From NCBI GenBank assembly GCA_020025255.1, contig JAHHSK010000040.1:1-18047 (forward strand): a stretch of DNA of 18,047 nucleotides, read 5' to 3'. Made by a program: the position numbers and the translations under genes. A model generated the notes under the pieces. It was not told the origin of the DNA and ran no database searches. It worked only from the letters and a program-made list of their open reading frames with translations. This document shows, one piece after another, positions 6,495 to 14,570 of this stretch (the first letter of the stretch is position 1; each line of letters opens with the position of its first letter). The DNA comes from Ruthenibacterium sp. Its GTDB lineage: Bacteria > Bacillota > Clostridia > Oscillospirales > Ruminococcaceae.

Positions 6495-7790
6495 TCAGGT
6501 TTTACGCTGATTCTCCGGGCGCGGCGGCATTTCTAAAACACTCACCTGATTGTGACCAAGCAGGAATGTTTTTCTGCCTCGAACCAATGCCAGCGGCTTC
6601 GTCTGTGTTTCCACCTTTCCGCAGAAAACGCCATCCAGCGCATAGCTTAAAACACTGTTGTTCGTCAGCACGAACGCGCCTTCTCTGCCGGCTGCCACAC
6701 GGTTCGCATTTGCATTCACCTTTGCGCGGCCGATTTCCTTCAAATCGGAATCCAGAATGATCAGTTCGGTCATGGCGCTGTGCACCCCGTCGCCAAACAG
6801 GAGCACCGGCGTTCTGCCTTCGCTGAATGCTATGCTTTGCAGGGTGCGCCCCTCATAAGAATAACGCGACAGCTCGGTTCCGTCCTCTATGCTGTAAATG
6901 GCCGCAAATGAATCATATATCACCATGATTTTTTTGCCGTCAAGGTATTGGAGCCGCACCGGCACGCCTTCCTTGCTGCTGATTGTAATATATTCGCTGC
7001 GGCGCGTATCCATAAGATACACCTTGCCTCCCAGTATTCCCTGATCGGCATACGGTACCCCCGCTGCAAAATGACGGTTATCGTCTGCAAACGCCATTGC
7101 GGTCGGAAGATCCTGTGTTTTGAACCCATAGATTTCCTCAAACATAGGATCATACACCCGCAGCTTTCCCCGCGTGAACACCGCCAGCGTCCCATTCGGG
7201 CTCATTGCGCAAAGCTGGATGGGATCTTCCATTTTTGCTTCGTACAGCGTTCGGCTGCGGCTTTCTACCCGCAGTTCATGGCCTGCACGATTGTATATGC
7301 ACACGCGAGTGCTGCCCGCTGTAATGGATGCGCGTGCATAACCGTGTTGGATGCGGCGCACCTCGTTGCCGTTTGCGGAATATATCGCAAGATCCTTATC
7401 ACCCACTGCTGCAAACCCGCCGGCCAGCGGCAATGCGTTTTGAAAACCCGAAAGCGTGAACGGGATCGGAAAGCCCTTTCCCGGCGTCAGCGCGATCGTA
7501 ACGGAATCCACTGCATCCCCCAAAAGAGCAAGCGATGCCCCATACAGCCCTGTGAAATAGGCCAGCATGCCGGCTGCAATCACCGCCAGCACAGCAACCA
7601 GCCGCACATGGCGTTTATGCTTTCGCTTTCGCATGCGCTCTTCCCTTGCGGCAGCCGCGCGGCGCACATTGGACTGCGCTTCGCTCAAAGATGACAGCAC
7701 AATCGAATTTCCCTGCGCCTGTGTGTTTTTCCGCTCGTCCGTTTGATTTCTGTTTGATTTCTGTTCCGGTCTGTGCGGCATCTGTTCCAT
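6495..7790 (-). CDS. DUF5711-like membrane-anchored beta-propeller protein
   Basis: 431 residues. The first 60 are hydrophilic, with an Arg/Lys-rich stretch just before a single membrane helix (about 62-83, RLVAVLAVIAAGMLAYFTGL). The rest is a series of repeating strand units such as GFAAVGDKDLAIYSANGNEV, MSPNGTLAVFTRGKLRVYD and GKKIMVIYDSFAAIYSIEDG, each about 40 residues. This is the look of a WD/PQQ-like propeller outside the membrane and fits DUF5711 proteins of Clostridia. The positive-inside rule puts the propeller on the outer face. Function unknown; proximity to cvpA suggests an envelope role (inference). The ribosome site is poor (AAGAGAG at long spacing), so translation may be modest or the true start may differ slightly. 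Confidence 0.75.
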   Translation of the reverse strand: MEQMPHRPEQKSNRNQTDERKNTQAQGNSIVLSSLSEAQSNVRRAAAAREERMRKRKHKRHVRLVAVLAVIAAGMLAYFTGLYGASLALLGDAVDSVTIALTPGKGFPIPFTLSGFQNALPLAGGFAAVGDKDLAIYSANGNEVRRIQHGYARASITAGSTRVCIYNRAGHELRVESRSRTLYEAKMEDPIQLCAMSPNGTLAVFTRGKLRVYDPMFEEIYGFKTQDLPTAMAFADDNRHFAAGVPYADQGILGGKVYLMDTRRSEYITISSKEGVPVRLQYLDGKKIMVIYDSFAAIYSIEDGTELSRYSYEGRTLQSIAFSEGRTPVLLFGDGVHSAMTELIILDSDLKEIGRAKVNANANRVAAGREGAFVLTNNSVLSYALDGVFCGKVETQTKPLALVRGRKTFLLGHNQVSVLEMPPRPENQRKT

Positions 7791-7815
7791 AAATCGTATA
7801 CTCTCTTATCCTGAT

Positions 7816-7844
7816 ATTATACCTGCTGTGCACCGTTTTTTATT
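7816..7844 (-). promoter_or_regulatory. Possible internal promoter before the DUF5711-like gene
   Basis: A perfect TATAAT (7816-7821, minus strand) lies 25 bases upstream of the start codon, but the -35 region, overlapping the truA stop, is a poor match. It may be a weak internal start site in the long minus-strand unit. Confidence 0.3.
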
Positions 7845-8604
7845 GCACGATCGGATTGCAAAACGCACTTTCGGGATAATTGACACGATACAGGAAAAGC
7901 CCCTGCGCCTGTGCCGTATCCCCTGCCTGTGCACGATCCTTACTTTCTATGATGGTTTTCATCTGTTCTGGCTGCATCCGTCCGGCCCCTGCTTCCACCA
8001 GTGTGCCCACAAAGATGCGCACCATGTTATAAAGGTAGCCATCGGCGCACACATGAAACAGGATATTCTCTTCTTCCCGCCATACCCGTGCAAAATACAC
8101 GGTACGCACGGTATCCGCGATATCGCTTCCCGCAGACATAAAGGCTCTGAAATCATGCGTTCCTACCAAATACTCTGCCGCCTTTGCCATCGCGTCCACA
8201 TCCAGCTGCGCCGAAATCCTCCAGCAGTGTCCGCTTTGGAACGGATCCGAAACGGGGCTGTTATGAATTCGGTAAAGATATTCCTTGCTCTGTGCACAAT
8301 AGCGGGCATGGAACTGCGGTATCACCTGCTGCGCTTTCACCACACGGATATCTTCGGGCAAAAAACGATTGATTGCCAGCGGCAGCTTGCGCAGTGCAAT
8401 GGGTTTGGGCTGGGTATAGCTGACACAGTACGCCAGCGCATGCACACCGGAATCCGTGCGCGAACAGCCCTTTACCGGCGGCCGGGTCCCGTACAGTCTT
8501 TCCAGAGCATCCTGAAGGGCTTCACATACCGAAAGCGCATTTTTCTGCACTTGAAAGCCATGATACCGCGTGCCGTCAAACCGCAGTGTAATGCAAACAT
8601 GCAT
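7840..8604 (-). CDS. truA: tRNA pseudouridine(38-40) synthase TruA
   Basis: 254 residues, the usual TruA length. TruA converts uridines 38, 39 and 40 in the tRNA anticodon arm to pseudouridine. The catalytic aspartate is D51 in the invariant RTDSGVHA motif (49-56). The N-terminus MHVCITLRFDGTRYHGFQ is the typical first strand and YxGxQ-like segment. Later conserved parts include the LPEDIRVV and FHARYCAQSKEYLYRI segments and the YLVGTHDFRAF region. The ATG at 8602-8604 is chosen because GGAGG is 7 bases upstream; a further upstream in-frame ATG would overlap ecfT and add non-homologous residues. It follows ecfT by 35 bases, the classic ecfA1-ecfA2-ecfT-truA order of Firmicutes. Confidence 0.96.
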   Translation of the reverse strand: MHVCITLRFDGTRYHGFQVQKNALSVCEALQDALERLYGTRPPVKGCSRTDSGVHALAYCVSYTQPKPIALRKLPLAINRFLPEDIRVVKAQQVIPQFHARYCAQSKEYLYRIHNSPVSDPFQSGHCWRISAQLDVDAMAKAAEYLVGTHDFRAFMSAGSDIADTVRTVYFARVWREEENILFHVCADGYLYNMVRIFVGTLVEAGAGRMQPEQMKTIIESKDRAQAGDTAQAQGLFLYRVNYPESAFCNPIVQ

Positions 8605-8639
8605 CTCTGTTCCTCCGTTTTTTGAATCCGTCCGTTGGT

Positions 8640-9458
8640 TCACCCAATGCGGGGAAAATAGCGATTGCTCATTCCGATTGCCACAAACACCACAATCGCC
8701 GCTATGGCTATGATGATATCGGAACCGCGCATGTGCAGCTGTTTGAGCTTTGTGCGCCCTTCCCCACCGTGATAGCAGCGGCACTCCATAGCCATGGCAA
8801 GCTCATCCGCACGCCGGAAAGCAGAAATAAACAGCGGGATCAGCACCGGGATCAGCGCCTTGATCCGATCTTTTAAGCTGCCGGAATCAAGCTGCGCACC
8901 ACGCGCTTTCTGCGCATTCATGATTTTATCCGTTTCTTCAATCAGGGTGGGGATAAAACGAAGTGCGATCGTCATCATCATGGCAAGCTCATGCACCGGC
9001 AGATGCAGCTTTGCAAACGGATGCAGCAGCTGTTCGATTGCATCTGTCAGCACGATCGGGCTTGTGGTATACGTCAAAAGACTCGTGCCCACGATCAGGC
9101 ACACGATGCGAACCGACATGAGCACAGCATATCCAATGCCCTCTTTATAGATTTTAAAAATCCACCAGGAAAAAATCGGTTCCGAAGTCCCTGTCATGAA
9201 AAACAGGTTGAGCACCGCGGTAAACAGGATGATCGGCAGGATCGGCTTGATGCTTTTCCATATCATTTTCATCGGGATTTTCGCCACCGTGTACAGCACC
9301 ATGAGCAGTACGATCGAAATGGCAAGCCCTGCCGGATTGGAACCGACGAACAGCATCACGATATACGCAATCGTCAAAATCAGCTTTACTCGCGGATCCA
9401 TAGTGTGCAGGATCGATGTGCCCGGAAAATGCTGGCCAATCGTAATATCACGCAGCAT
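8640..9458 (-). CDS. ecfT: Energy-coupling factor transporter transmembrane protein EcfT
   Basis: 272 residues, the membrane scaffold of the ECF transporter that holds two ATPases and exchanges vitamin- or metal-binding S components. Hydrophobic segments occur at about residues 25-60, 70-90, 110-130 and 245-262. The cytoplasmic coupling helices carry the expected Arg signatures: AQKARGAQ (ARG at 185-187) and AMECRCYHGGEGRT (CRC at 226-228). The second signature reads CRC rather than the commoner ARG, an acceptable variant. The start codon overlaps the ecfA2 stop by one base and has GGGAGG upstream. No S component is encoded in this window, so this is the shared, group II type module. Confidence 0.95.
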   Translation of the reverse strand: MLRDITIGQHFPGTSILHTMDPRVKLILTIAYIVMLFVGSNPAGLAISIVLLMVLYTVAKIPMKMIWKSIKPILPIILFTAVLNLFFMTGTSEPIFSWWIFKIYKEGIGYAVLMSVRIVCLIVGTSLLTYTTSPIVLTDAIEQLLHPFAKLHLPVHELAMMMTIALRFIPTLIEETDKIMNAQKARGAQLDSGSLKDRIKALIPVLIPLFISAFRRADELAMAMECRCYHGGEGRTKLKQLHMRGSDIIIAIAAIVVFVAIGMSNRYFPRIG

Positions 9459-10327
9459 TATTTTCCCTCCTTTGCTTGTTGGCGGGCGGCAAGGATGGTT
9501 TTTACCGCGTATTTTACCGTATATACGTCTGTGGGGATATCCAGCCCCATGCTGCGCAGACGCAAGAACACTTTTGTCACTTCCGGAACGGAAAGCCCCA
9601 ATTCCAAAAGCTCCGGCGCGCGCGCAAACACCCGTTCGGTTGTATCGTACATTGCAATGTGTCCGCCGTTCATCACAAGAACGCGATCGGCGTATTTTGC
9701 AATATCCTCCATAGAATGGCTGACAAGCACGATCGTGGAACCTGTCTGCTTATGGTATTCCCGAATCTGGCCGAGTATCATATCGCGTCCTTCGGGGTCA
9801 AGCCCTGCAGCCGGCTCATCAAGCACCAATATCTTCGGTTCCATGGCCAAAACCCCCGCGATTGCAACGCGGCGCTTCTGCCCGCCGGAAAGCTCAAACG
9901 GGCTTTTATTCAGCGAAGAGGCCGGAATGCCGCAGAATTCCGCTGCACGGCAGACGCGGCGATCGATTTCCTTCGCATCCAGGCCCATATTGGTCGGCCC
10001 GAATGCAATATCCTTGTAGATCGTCTCTTCAAACAGCTGATATTCCGGATATTGGAATACCAGCCCGACTTGGAAGCGGAACCGGCGGATCTCCTTGGGA
10101 TTTTCCCACATATCCTCGCCGCCGATATAGATTCGACCCATGGTCGGCTTATTGATGCCGTTGAAATGCGTGATCAATGTCGATTTTCCACAGCCTGTGG
10201 AGCCGATCACACCGACAAATTCCCCTTCCTGCACTTCAAAGCTGACATGATCCAGAGCAACCGTTTCATCCGGCATGCCCTGATTATAAATATAGGAAAG
10301 ATCTTCCACCTTAATGATTGCAGACAT
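9458..10327 (-). CDS. ecfA2: Energy-coupling factor ATPase EcfA2
   Basis: 289 residues, the second ATPase of the ECF heterodimer. Walker A is GSTGCGKST (42-50), the Q-loop glutamine Q92 is in VFQYPEYQLF, the signature is LSGGQKRR (146-153), Walker B is ILVLDEPAAGLDP with D170 and E171, and the switch histidine is in VLVSHSMED. The wording EPAAGLDP and the C-terminal domain with LRLRSMGLDIPTDVYTV fit EcfA2 rather than EcfA1. The ATG at 10325-10327 has GGAGGTGA just upstream and overlaps the ecfA1 stop by one base, so the two ATPases are translationally coupled, as expected for an obligate heterodimer. Confidence 0.95.
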   Translation of the reverse strand: MSAIIKVEDLSYIYNQGMPDETVALDHVSFEVQEGEFVGVIGSTGCGKSTLITHFNGINKPTMGRIYIGGEDMWENPKEIRRFRFQVGLVFQYPEYQLFEETIYKDIAFGPTNMGLDAKEIDRRVCRAAEFCGIPASSLNKSPFELSGGQKRRVAIAGVLAMEPKILVLDEPAAGLDPEGRDMILGQIREYHKQTGSTIVLVSHSMEDIAKYADRVLVMNGGHIAMYDTTERVFARAPELLELGLSVPEVTKVFLRLRSMGLDIPTDVYTVKYAVKTILAARQQAKEGK

Positions 10328-11199
10328 CAGACACTCACCTCCGCCTTCCCTGCCGGTGCCGGTTTCCCGGTGAGCATTTGGTAAAGTGCTGCTGCACATT
10401 CGTCTACATCAATGATATCGTCCGGCATGGGGCATCCGGCTTGTGTCAGCATGTGGCACAGCTCGGTTGACTGCGGCACATCCAGATGCAGGGAACGAAG
10501 CAGTTCCACCTGACTGAACACCTCTTTTGGCGTTCCTTCCAGCATCACATGGCCTTCGCTCATTACAATGACGCGATCAGCGGTTGCCGCTTCTTCCATA
10601 TAATGCGTGATTTGAACCACGGTAATGCCGTAATCCTCATTGAGCTTGTGTACCGTGTGCATCACCTTTTCCCTGCCGATCGGATCCAGCATTGCCGTTG
10701 CTTCATCCAAAACCAGACAATCCGGGCGCATCGCGATCACTCCTGCGATTGCCACACGCTGCTTCTGCCCGCCGGAAAGCTTATGCGGTGCTTTGCTGCG
10801 ATGCTTATAGATCCCTGCCATTTTCATCGCCTCGTCCACCCGCATGCGCATTTCCTGCTGCGGAACACCAAGATTTTCCAATGCAAACGCCACATCTTCC
10901 TCCACAACCGTGGCAACGATTTGGTTATCTGGATTTTGGAACACCATTCCCACCTTCTGCCGGATATCGAACAATCGCTCCTCATCGTTTGTGGCCATAT
11001 CCTCTACATAAACCGTGCCGGTCTGCGGCAGCAAAATGGCGTTGAAGTGCTTTGCAAGCGTAGATTTTCCGCATCCATTCGCACCCAGCACCGCCACAAA
11101 TTCACCGCGCTTTACTTTTACAGAAAGCCCCTGAACCGCCTGCGGCTGATCCTCCGCATAGCGGAACGAGATATTCTCTGCTTTGAGCATTTCTTCCAT
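10327..11199 (-). CDS. ecfA1: Energy-coupling factor ATPase EcfA1
   Basis: 290 residues, the first ATPase of the ECF transporter. Walker A is GANGCGKST (39-47), the Q-loop is VFQNPDNQIV with Q88, the signature is LSGGQKQRVAIAG (from 141), and Walker B is CLVLDEATAMLDP with D165 and E166. EATAMLDP is the EcfA1-type sequence and differs from the EPAAGLDP of EcfA2. The C-terminal extension (CHMLTQAGCPMPDDIIDVDE) is the ECF-specific domain. The start at 11197-11199 is favoured by similarity; the ribosome site (GGTGGGA) is only moderate, and an ATG three codons later (11190) is possible. It lies 61 bases downstream of the methyltransferase gene. Confidence 0.94.
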   Translation of the reverse strand: MEEMLKAENISFRYAEDQPQAVQGLSVKVKRGEFVAVLGANGCGKSTLAKHFNAILLPQTGTVYVEDMATNDEERLFDIRQKVGMVFQNPDNQIVATVVEEDVAFALENLGVPQQEMRMRVDEAMKMAGIYKHRSKAPHKLSGGQKQRVAIAGVIAMRPDCLVLDEATAMLDPIGREKVMHTVHKLNEDYGITVVQITHYMEEAATADRVIVMSEGHVMLEGTPKEVFSQVELLRSLHLDVPQSTELCHMLTQAGCPMPDDIIDVDECAAALYQMLTGKPAPAGKAEVSV

Positions 11200-11260
11200 G
11201 CTTTCCCACCCATTCTTTATCCTGCGCGCACCGTCTGCGGTGTGCGGACTTTCCATTTCC

Positions 11261-12139
11261 TTACAGCTTTGCGCCGCGCGCAAGCCACCATGCCGTTGCG
11301 CCGCACGGCACAACGCCGCCCGTTGCCGTAACGGGCAGCCCGATTTCATCACAGGTTGTATATCCGCCCTTGTGCGGACACACGCGCACATGCAGCATGT
11401 ATTCCATCACGCTGGGGGAAAGCCCTGTCGTATAGCTGTTGACCGCAACAAACAGCGGTTCATCGCTCAACACTTCCATGCAAAGATCGATAAAATCATA
11501 AATGCTGTCTTCCAGCTTCCACACTTCGCCGCCCGGCCCGCGCCCATAGCTGGGCGGATCCATAATGATCGCATCATACCGCACACCGCGGCGGATTTCC
11601 CTTGCCACGAATTTTGCGCAGTCATCGACGATCCAGCGGATCGGCCGATCGGAAAGGCCGCTTGCGCCAGCATTTTCGCGTCCCCATGCGACCATTCCTT
11701 TGCTTGCATCCACATGACACACACTCGCGCCTGCCGCTGCACAGGCCAGTGTTGCGCCGCCGGTATAGCCAAACAGGTTCAGCACGCGGATCGGGCGTCC
11801 CGCTTGTTGGATCAGCTTGGTATAAGCATCCCAATTCACAGCCTGTTCCGGAAAAACCCCGGTATGCTTAAATCCCGTAGGGGAAACCACCATGCGGATA
11901 TCACCATATCCGATCTGCCATTTTTCCGGCATTTTTCGTCTGTATTCCCATTTTCCCCCACCGGAAGCCGAGCGATGATATACGGCATTGGCCTGTGCCC
12001 ACAGGGGGCTTTTCTTTTCTGTTTTCCAAATCACCTGTGGATCAGGGCGCACCAGAATCGTTTTTCCCCACCGTTCCAGACGATTCCCATTCGTTGCATC
12101 AATAAGCTCGTAATCTTTCCACTGATCTGCTGCCCGCAT
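11261..12139 (-). CDS. Class I SAM methyltransferase, RlmI/RlmK-like (probable rRNA modification)
   Basis: 292 residues. A Rossmann-type SAM domain is shown by motif I, LNLFGYTGG (120-128), the acidic residue ending the next strand (CHVDASKGM), and DPPSYGRG (194-201) in the catalytic-loop position. The N-terminal 90 residues (ERWGKTILVRPDPQVIWKT and the SPTGFKHTGVFPEQAVNWD stretch) match the PF10672-type RlmI/RlmK-like enzymes acting on 23S rRNA. DPPSY lacks a nearby cysteine nucleophile, so guanine-N or another N/O target is as possible as cytosine-C5. The ATG at 12137-12139 is chosen over one eight codons upstream because GGAGG sits six bases before it. It lies between ruvB and ecfA1. Exact substrate not known. 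Confidence 0.8.
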   Translation of the reverse strand: MRAADQWKDYELIDATNGNRLERWGKTILVRPDPQVIWKTEKKSPLWAQANAVYHRSASGGGKWEYRRKMPEKWQIGYGDIRMVVSPTGFKHTGVFPEQAVNWDAYTKLIQQAGRPIRVLNLFGYTGGATLACAAAGASVCHVDASKGMVAWGRENAGASGLSDRPIRWIVDDCAKFVAREIRRGVRYDAIIMDPPSYGRGPGGEVWKLEDSIYDFIDLCMEVLSDEPLFVAVNSYTTGLSPSVMEYMLHVRVCPHKGGYTTCDEIGLPVTATGGVVPCGATAWWLARGAKL

Positions 12140-12205
12140 GTTCAACCTCCGATATATTGACAAGGCGCTGTCTCCGCCCGTTCCTGTCTTTTCCGCATAA
12201 ATCCA

Positions 12206-12239
12206 ATTTTATCATAGCGAATAATTATGAATAAATCAT
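12206..12239 (-). promoter_or_regulatory. Possible promoter before the methyltransferase-ecf segment
   Basis: In the ruvB-methyltransferase gap the minus strand has overlapping -10-like elements TATGAT (12211-12216) and TAAAAT (12206-12211), with only weak -35 matches (ATGATT or TTATTC) at suitable distance. A short hairpin, TGCCG/CGGCA (12241-12260), lies between them and the ruvB stop. This may be a partial stop followed by a new start. Confidence 0.3.
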
Positions 12240-12267
12240 GTGCCGTCCTGCGCACCGGCATTTCGGA

Positions 12268-13332
12268 TCATAAATCCTCCATAGACTGCTGTTCCCCGAT
12301 CTGCGCCGATCCGGGCGCTTTCATTCCAAGATGCTCATAGGCATAACGCGTCACGCAGCGCCCGCGCGGTGTGCGCGTCAGATATCCCAGCTGCATCAAA
12401 TACGGTTCGCATACGTCCTCTAACGTAACGGATTCTTCGCCCAGCGCCGCAGCAATCGTTTCCAGCCCAACGGGTCCGCCGTCATACAATTCTATGATCG
12501 CACGAAGCAGGCTGCGGTCCATTTCATCCAAACCGATCCGATCGATCCCCATACGATCCAGCGATTCCCTCGCGATTTCCCGATCAATCACCCCGTTGCC
12601 CAAAACTGCCGCAAAATCACGCGCCCGCTTGAGCAATCGGTTTGCGACACGCGGTGTTCCGCGGCTGCAGCGCGCCATTTCCAACGCGCCCTGTTCTTCA
12701 CAGGGCACGCCCAAAATCGATGCCGAACGGCGGATGATCCGCGCAAGCTCATCGGGCGAATACAATTCCAGCTTCAAGAGCACGCCGAATCGATCGCGCA
12801 GCGGGCCTGTGATCTGACCGGCACGCGTAGTTGCCCCCACAAGGGTAAAGCGCGGCAGATTGATGCGGATAGACTGTGCCGAAGGGCCCTTGCCGATCAT
12901 GATATCCAGCGCATAATCTTCCAATGCCGGATACAAAACTTCTTCCACCTGCCGAGAAAGCCGGTGGATTTCATCGATGAAAAGCACGTCGCCTTCCTGC
13001 AAATTCGTCAAAAGTGCCGCCAGATCGCCGGGCTTTTCGATTGCAGGGCCGCTTGTGATGCGGATCTGCACACCCATTTCGTGCGCGACAATGCACGCAA
13101 GTGTCGTTTTCCCCAAGCCCGGCGGGCCGTAAAGCAGCAGATGATCCAGCGGCTCTCCGCGCATTTTCGCCGCCTGCAAATAGATTTTCAGATTTTCTTT
13201 TGCTTTTTCCTGTCCGACATATTCATCCAGCGTTTTCGGGCGAAGCGAAGCTTCGTTATCAAAATCCTCCGGCTCCGGCTCCGGACTGACAAGCCGCTGC
13301 GTGTTATTGACCTGTGTTGTTTCCAGCGCCAT
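12268..13332 (-). CDS. ruvB: Holliday junction branch-migration ATPase RuvB
   Basis: 354 residues, close to the family's usual 335-350. RuvB hexamers pump DNA through the RuvA-bound four-way junction. The start of the conserved part, SLRPKTLDEYVGQEKAKENL, is the RuvB hallmark. Walker A is GPPGLGKT (69-76), Walker B is LFIDEIHRL (118-126), sensor 1 is GATTRAG (166-172), and the LRDRFG segment (178-183) carries the arginine-finger region. The C-terminal winged helix contains GGPVGLETIAAALGEE and TPRGRCVT. GGAGG lies just before the ATG, which is three bases after the ruvA stop. Everything expected is present. Confidence 0.98.
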   Translation of the reverse strand: MALETTQVNNTQRLVSPEPEPEDFDNEASLRPKTLDEYVGQEKAKENLKIYLQAAKMRGEPLDHLLLYGPPGLGKTTLACIVAHEMGVQIRITSGPAIEKPGDLAALLTNLQEGDVLFIDEIHRLSRQVEEVLYPALEDYALDIMIGKGPSAQSIRINLPRFTLVGATTRAGQITGPLRDRFGVLLKLELYSPDELARIIRRSASILGVPCEEQGALEMARCSRGTPRVANRLLKRARDFAAVLGNGVIDREIARESLDRMGIDRIGLDEMDRSLLRAIIELYDGGPVGLETIAAALGEESVTLEDVCEPYLMQLGYLTRTPRGRCVTRYAYEHLGMKAPGSAQIGEQQSMEDL

Positions 13333-13335
13333 AAG

Positions 13336-13938
13336 TTACCTCCTTTTTCCGATGCCCTGTAAAGCAAGACGAATCATTTCCGGAACCGGCAGTGCCGGAT
13401 CGATCCCGCCCAGTGCCTGCGCCGCCTCCGCTGCGGTATAGCCAAGGCTTGTAAGCGCGGCAACCGCCTGCGCGGCACCGCCTGCCGGTGCCGCAGCCTG
13501 GGATGTTTCCGATAAATTCACGCCTGCTGCCAAGCTTTTGCCCACTTTATCTTTCAGTTCCAATACAATGCGCTGAGCAAGCTTTGGCCCAACCCCGTTT
13601 GCTGCGGTAAACGCCTTGTGGTCGCCCCCGGAAATGGCAAGCGCAATTCGATCGGGGCCAAGCACGCTTAAAATCGAAAGCCCTGCTTTGGGGCCGACGC
13701 CTGACACACCCGTTAAAAGCTTGAATGCCGTGCGGCTGTCCTTATCGGCAAAGCCATACAGCGAAATATCGTTTTCGGTCACGTTCATACTGGTATACAG
13801 CGTACACTTTTCCCCCACCGACGGCAGCTTTCCCGCGGTGGAAGAAGGAATCCATGTCAAATAGCCGACACCGCCGCAGTCAACCACTGCGTAATCTGCT
13901 GATTTTTCCAAAAGTATTCCGGTCAGACAACTGATCAT
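13336..13938 (-). CDS. ruvA: Holliday junction DNA-binding protein RuvA
   Basis: 200 residues, the normal RuvA length. The protein binds four-way junctions as a tetramer and loads RuvB. Domain I begins MISCLTGILLEKSADYAVVD. Domain II has two helix-hairpin-helix motifs, LLTGVSGVGPKAGLSIL (about 74-90) and AANGVGPKLAQRIVLEL (about 112-128). Domain III, which contacts RuvB, starts near residue 155 (AVAALTSLGYTAAEAAQAL) after an Ala/Gly-rich linker. The ATG at 13936-13938 is chosen because it gives the standard MI..L.G start and has GGAGG five bases upstream; an in-frame ATG nine codons earlier adds residues unlike the family. Confidence 0.97.
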   Translation of the reverse strand: MISCLTGILLEKSADYAVVDCGGVGYLTWIPSSTAGKLPSVGEKCTLYTSMNVTENDISLYGFADKDSRTAFKLLTGVSGVGPKAGLSILSVLGPDRIALAISGGDHKAFTAANGVGPKLAQRIVLELKDKVGKSLAAGVNLSETSQAAAPAGGAAQAVAALTSLGYTAAEAAQALGGIDPALPVPEMIRLALQGIGKRR

Positions 13939-13970
13939 AACATCCTCCGTTTTCGTGTGAATCAAACCAA

Positions 13971-14492
13971 TCAGAAATATCCCATCTGCTGACGCTTTGT
14001 CAGGGCTATGCCATACTGCTTCGAACGGTAACTGTATGCATGACAGATCGCCATAGCCAGCGCATCGGCCGTATCATCCGGCTTTGGAACAGCCGGAAGA
14101 CGCAGGATCGTTTTTGTCATTTCCTGCACCTGCTTTTTCGTGGCCTTTCCATATCCAGAAACACTCTGCTTCACCTGAAGCGGCGTATATTCGAAAATCG
14201 GCACACCCGCCTGATGCGCACACAAAAGCAGCACGCCGCGCGCCTGTGCAACTGCGATCACCGTTTTCTGGTTCGTGGTATAAAACAGCGTTTCAATCGC
14301 CACGGCATCCGGCTTCACTGCATCCAACAGCTGCGTCATGTCCTGATAGATCTCCGACAGGCGATCCTCAAACGTAGTATGCGCCTTGGTGGTGATTGCC
14401 CCGTATTGCAGCGTTGTAAAAGCATTTCGGGTATAATCCAGTGCGCCGAATCCGACGATTGCATATCCCGGATCGATTCCGAGTATTCTCAT
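13971..14492 (-). CDS. ruvC: Crossover junction endodeoxyribonuclease RuvC
   Basis: 173 residues, the usual size. RuvC is the dimeric resolvase that cuts Holliday junctions held by RuvAB. All four catalytic acids are visible: D7 in GIDPG, E67 in AIETLF, and D140 and D143 in KPDDTADALAMAICH. FYTTNQKTVIAVAQARGVLL and YTPLQVKQSVSGYGKATKKQV are the conserved middle segments. AAGGTG precedes the ATG at 14490-14492. It is the first gene of the ruvC-ruvA-ruvB set and carries the only strong promoter seen on this side. Confidence 0.97.
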   Translation of the reverse strand: MRILGIDPGYAIVGFGALDYTRNAFTTLQYGAITTKAHTTFEDRLSEIYQDMTQLLDAVKPDAVAIETLFYTTNQKTVIAVAQARGVLLLCAHQAGVPIFEYTPLQVKQSVSGYGKATKKQVQEMTKTILRLPAVPKPDDTADALAMAICHAYSYRSKQYGIALTKRQQMGYF

Positions 14493-14541
14493 TTTACACC
14501 TTCTTTTCTCTTCGGGTGGTATCAAAGCCTATAATCACTTT

Positions 14542-14570
14542 ATTATACCATATCATATATTCAGTTACAA
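14542..14570 (-). promoter_or_regulatory. Promoter of ruvC and the downstream minus-strand unit
   Basis: On the minus strand TTGTAA (14565-14570) and a perfect TATAAT (14542-14547) are separated by 17 bases, about 50 bases before the ruvC start. I see no LexA-type box (GAAC-N4-GTTC or CGAACRNRYGTTYC), so SOS control is not evident. Confidence 0.7.

Noticed and set aside
8991..10019. 342-codon plus-strand frame opposite ecfT/ecfA2
   Set aside because: No ribosome site or domain; fully explained as antisense of well-identified ECF genes.
7840..11199. Vitamin riboswitch controlling the ECF genes
   Set aside because: Gaps are too short for a riboswitch, and no S component gene is present.
10327..11391. 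A 64-residue N-terminal extension on EcfA1
   Set aside because: It overlaps the methyltransferase coding end and is not similar to ABC ATPases; the start at 11199 gives the normal length.
14493..14570. SOS (LexA) control of ruvC
   Set aside because: No LexA-type inverted repeat is visible near the promoter.
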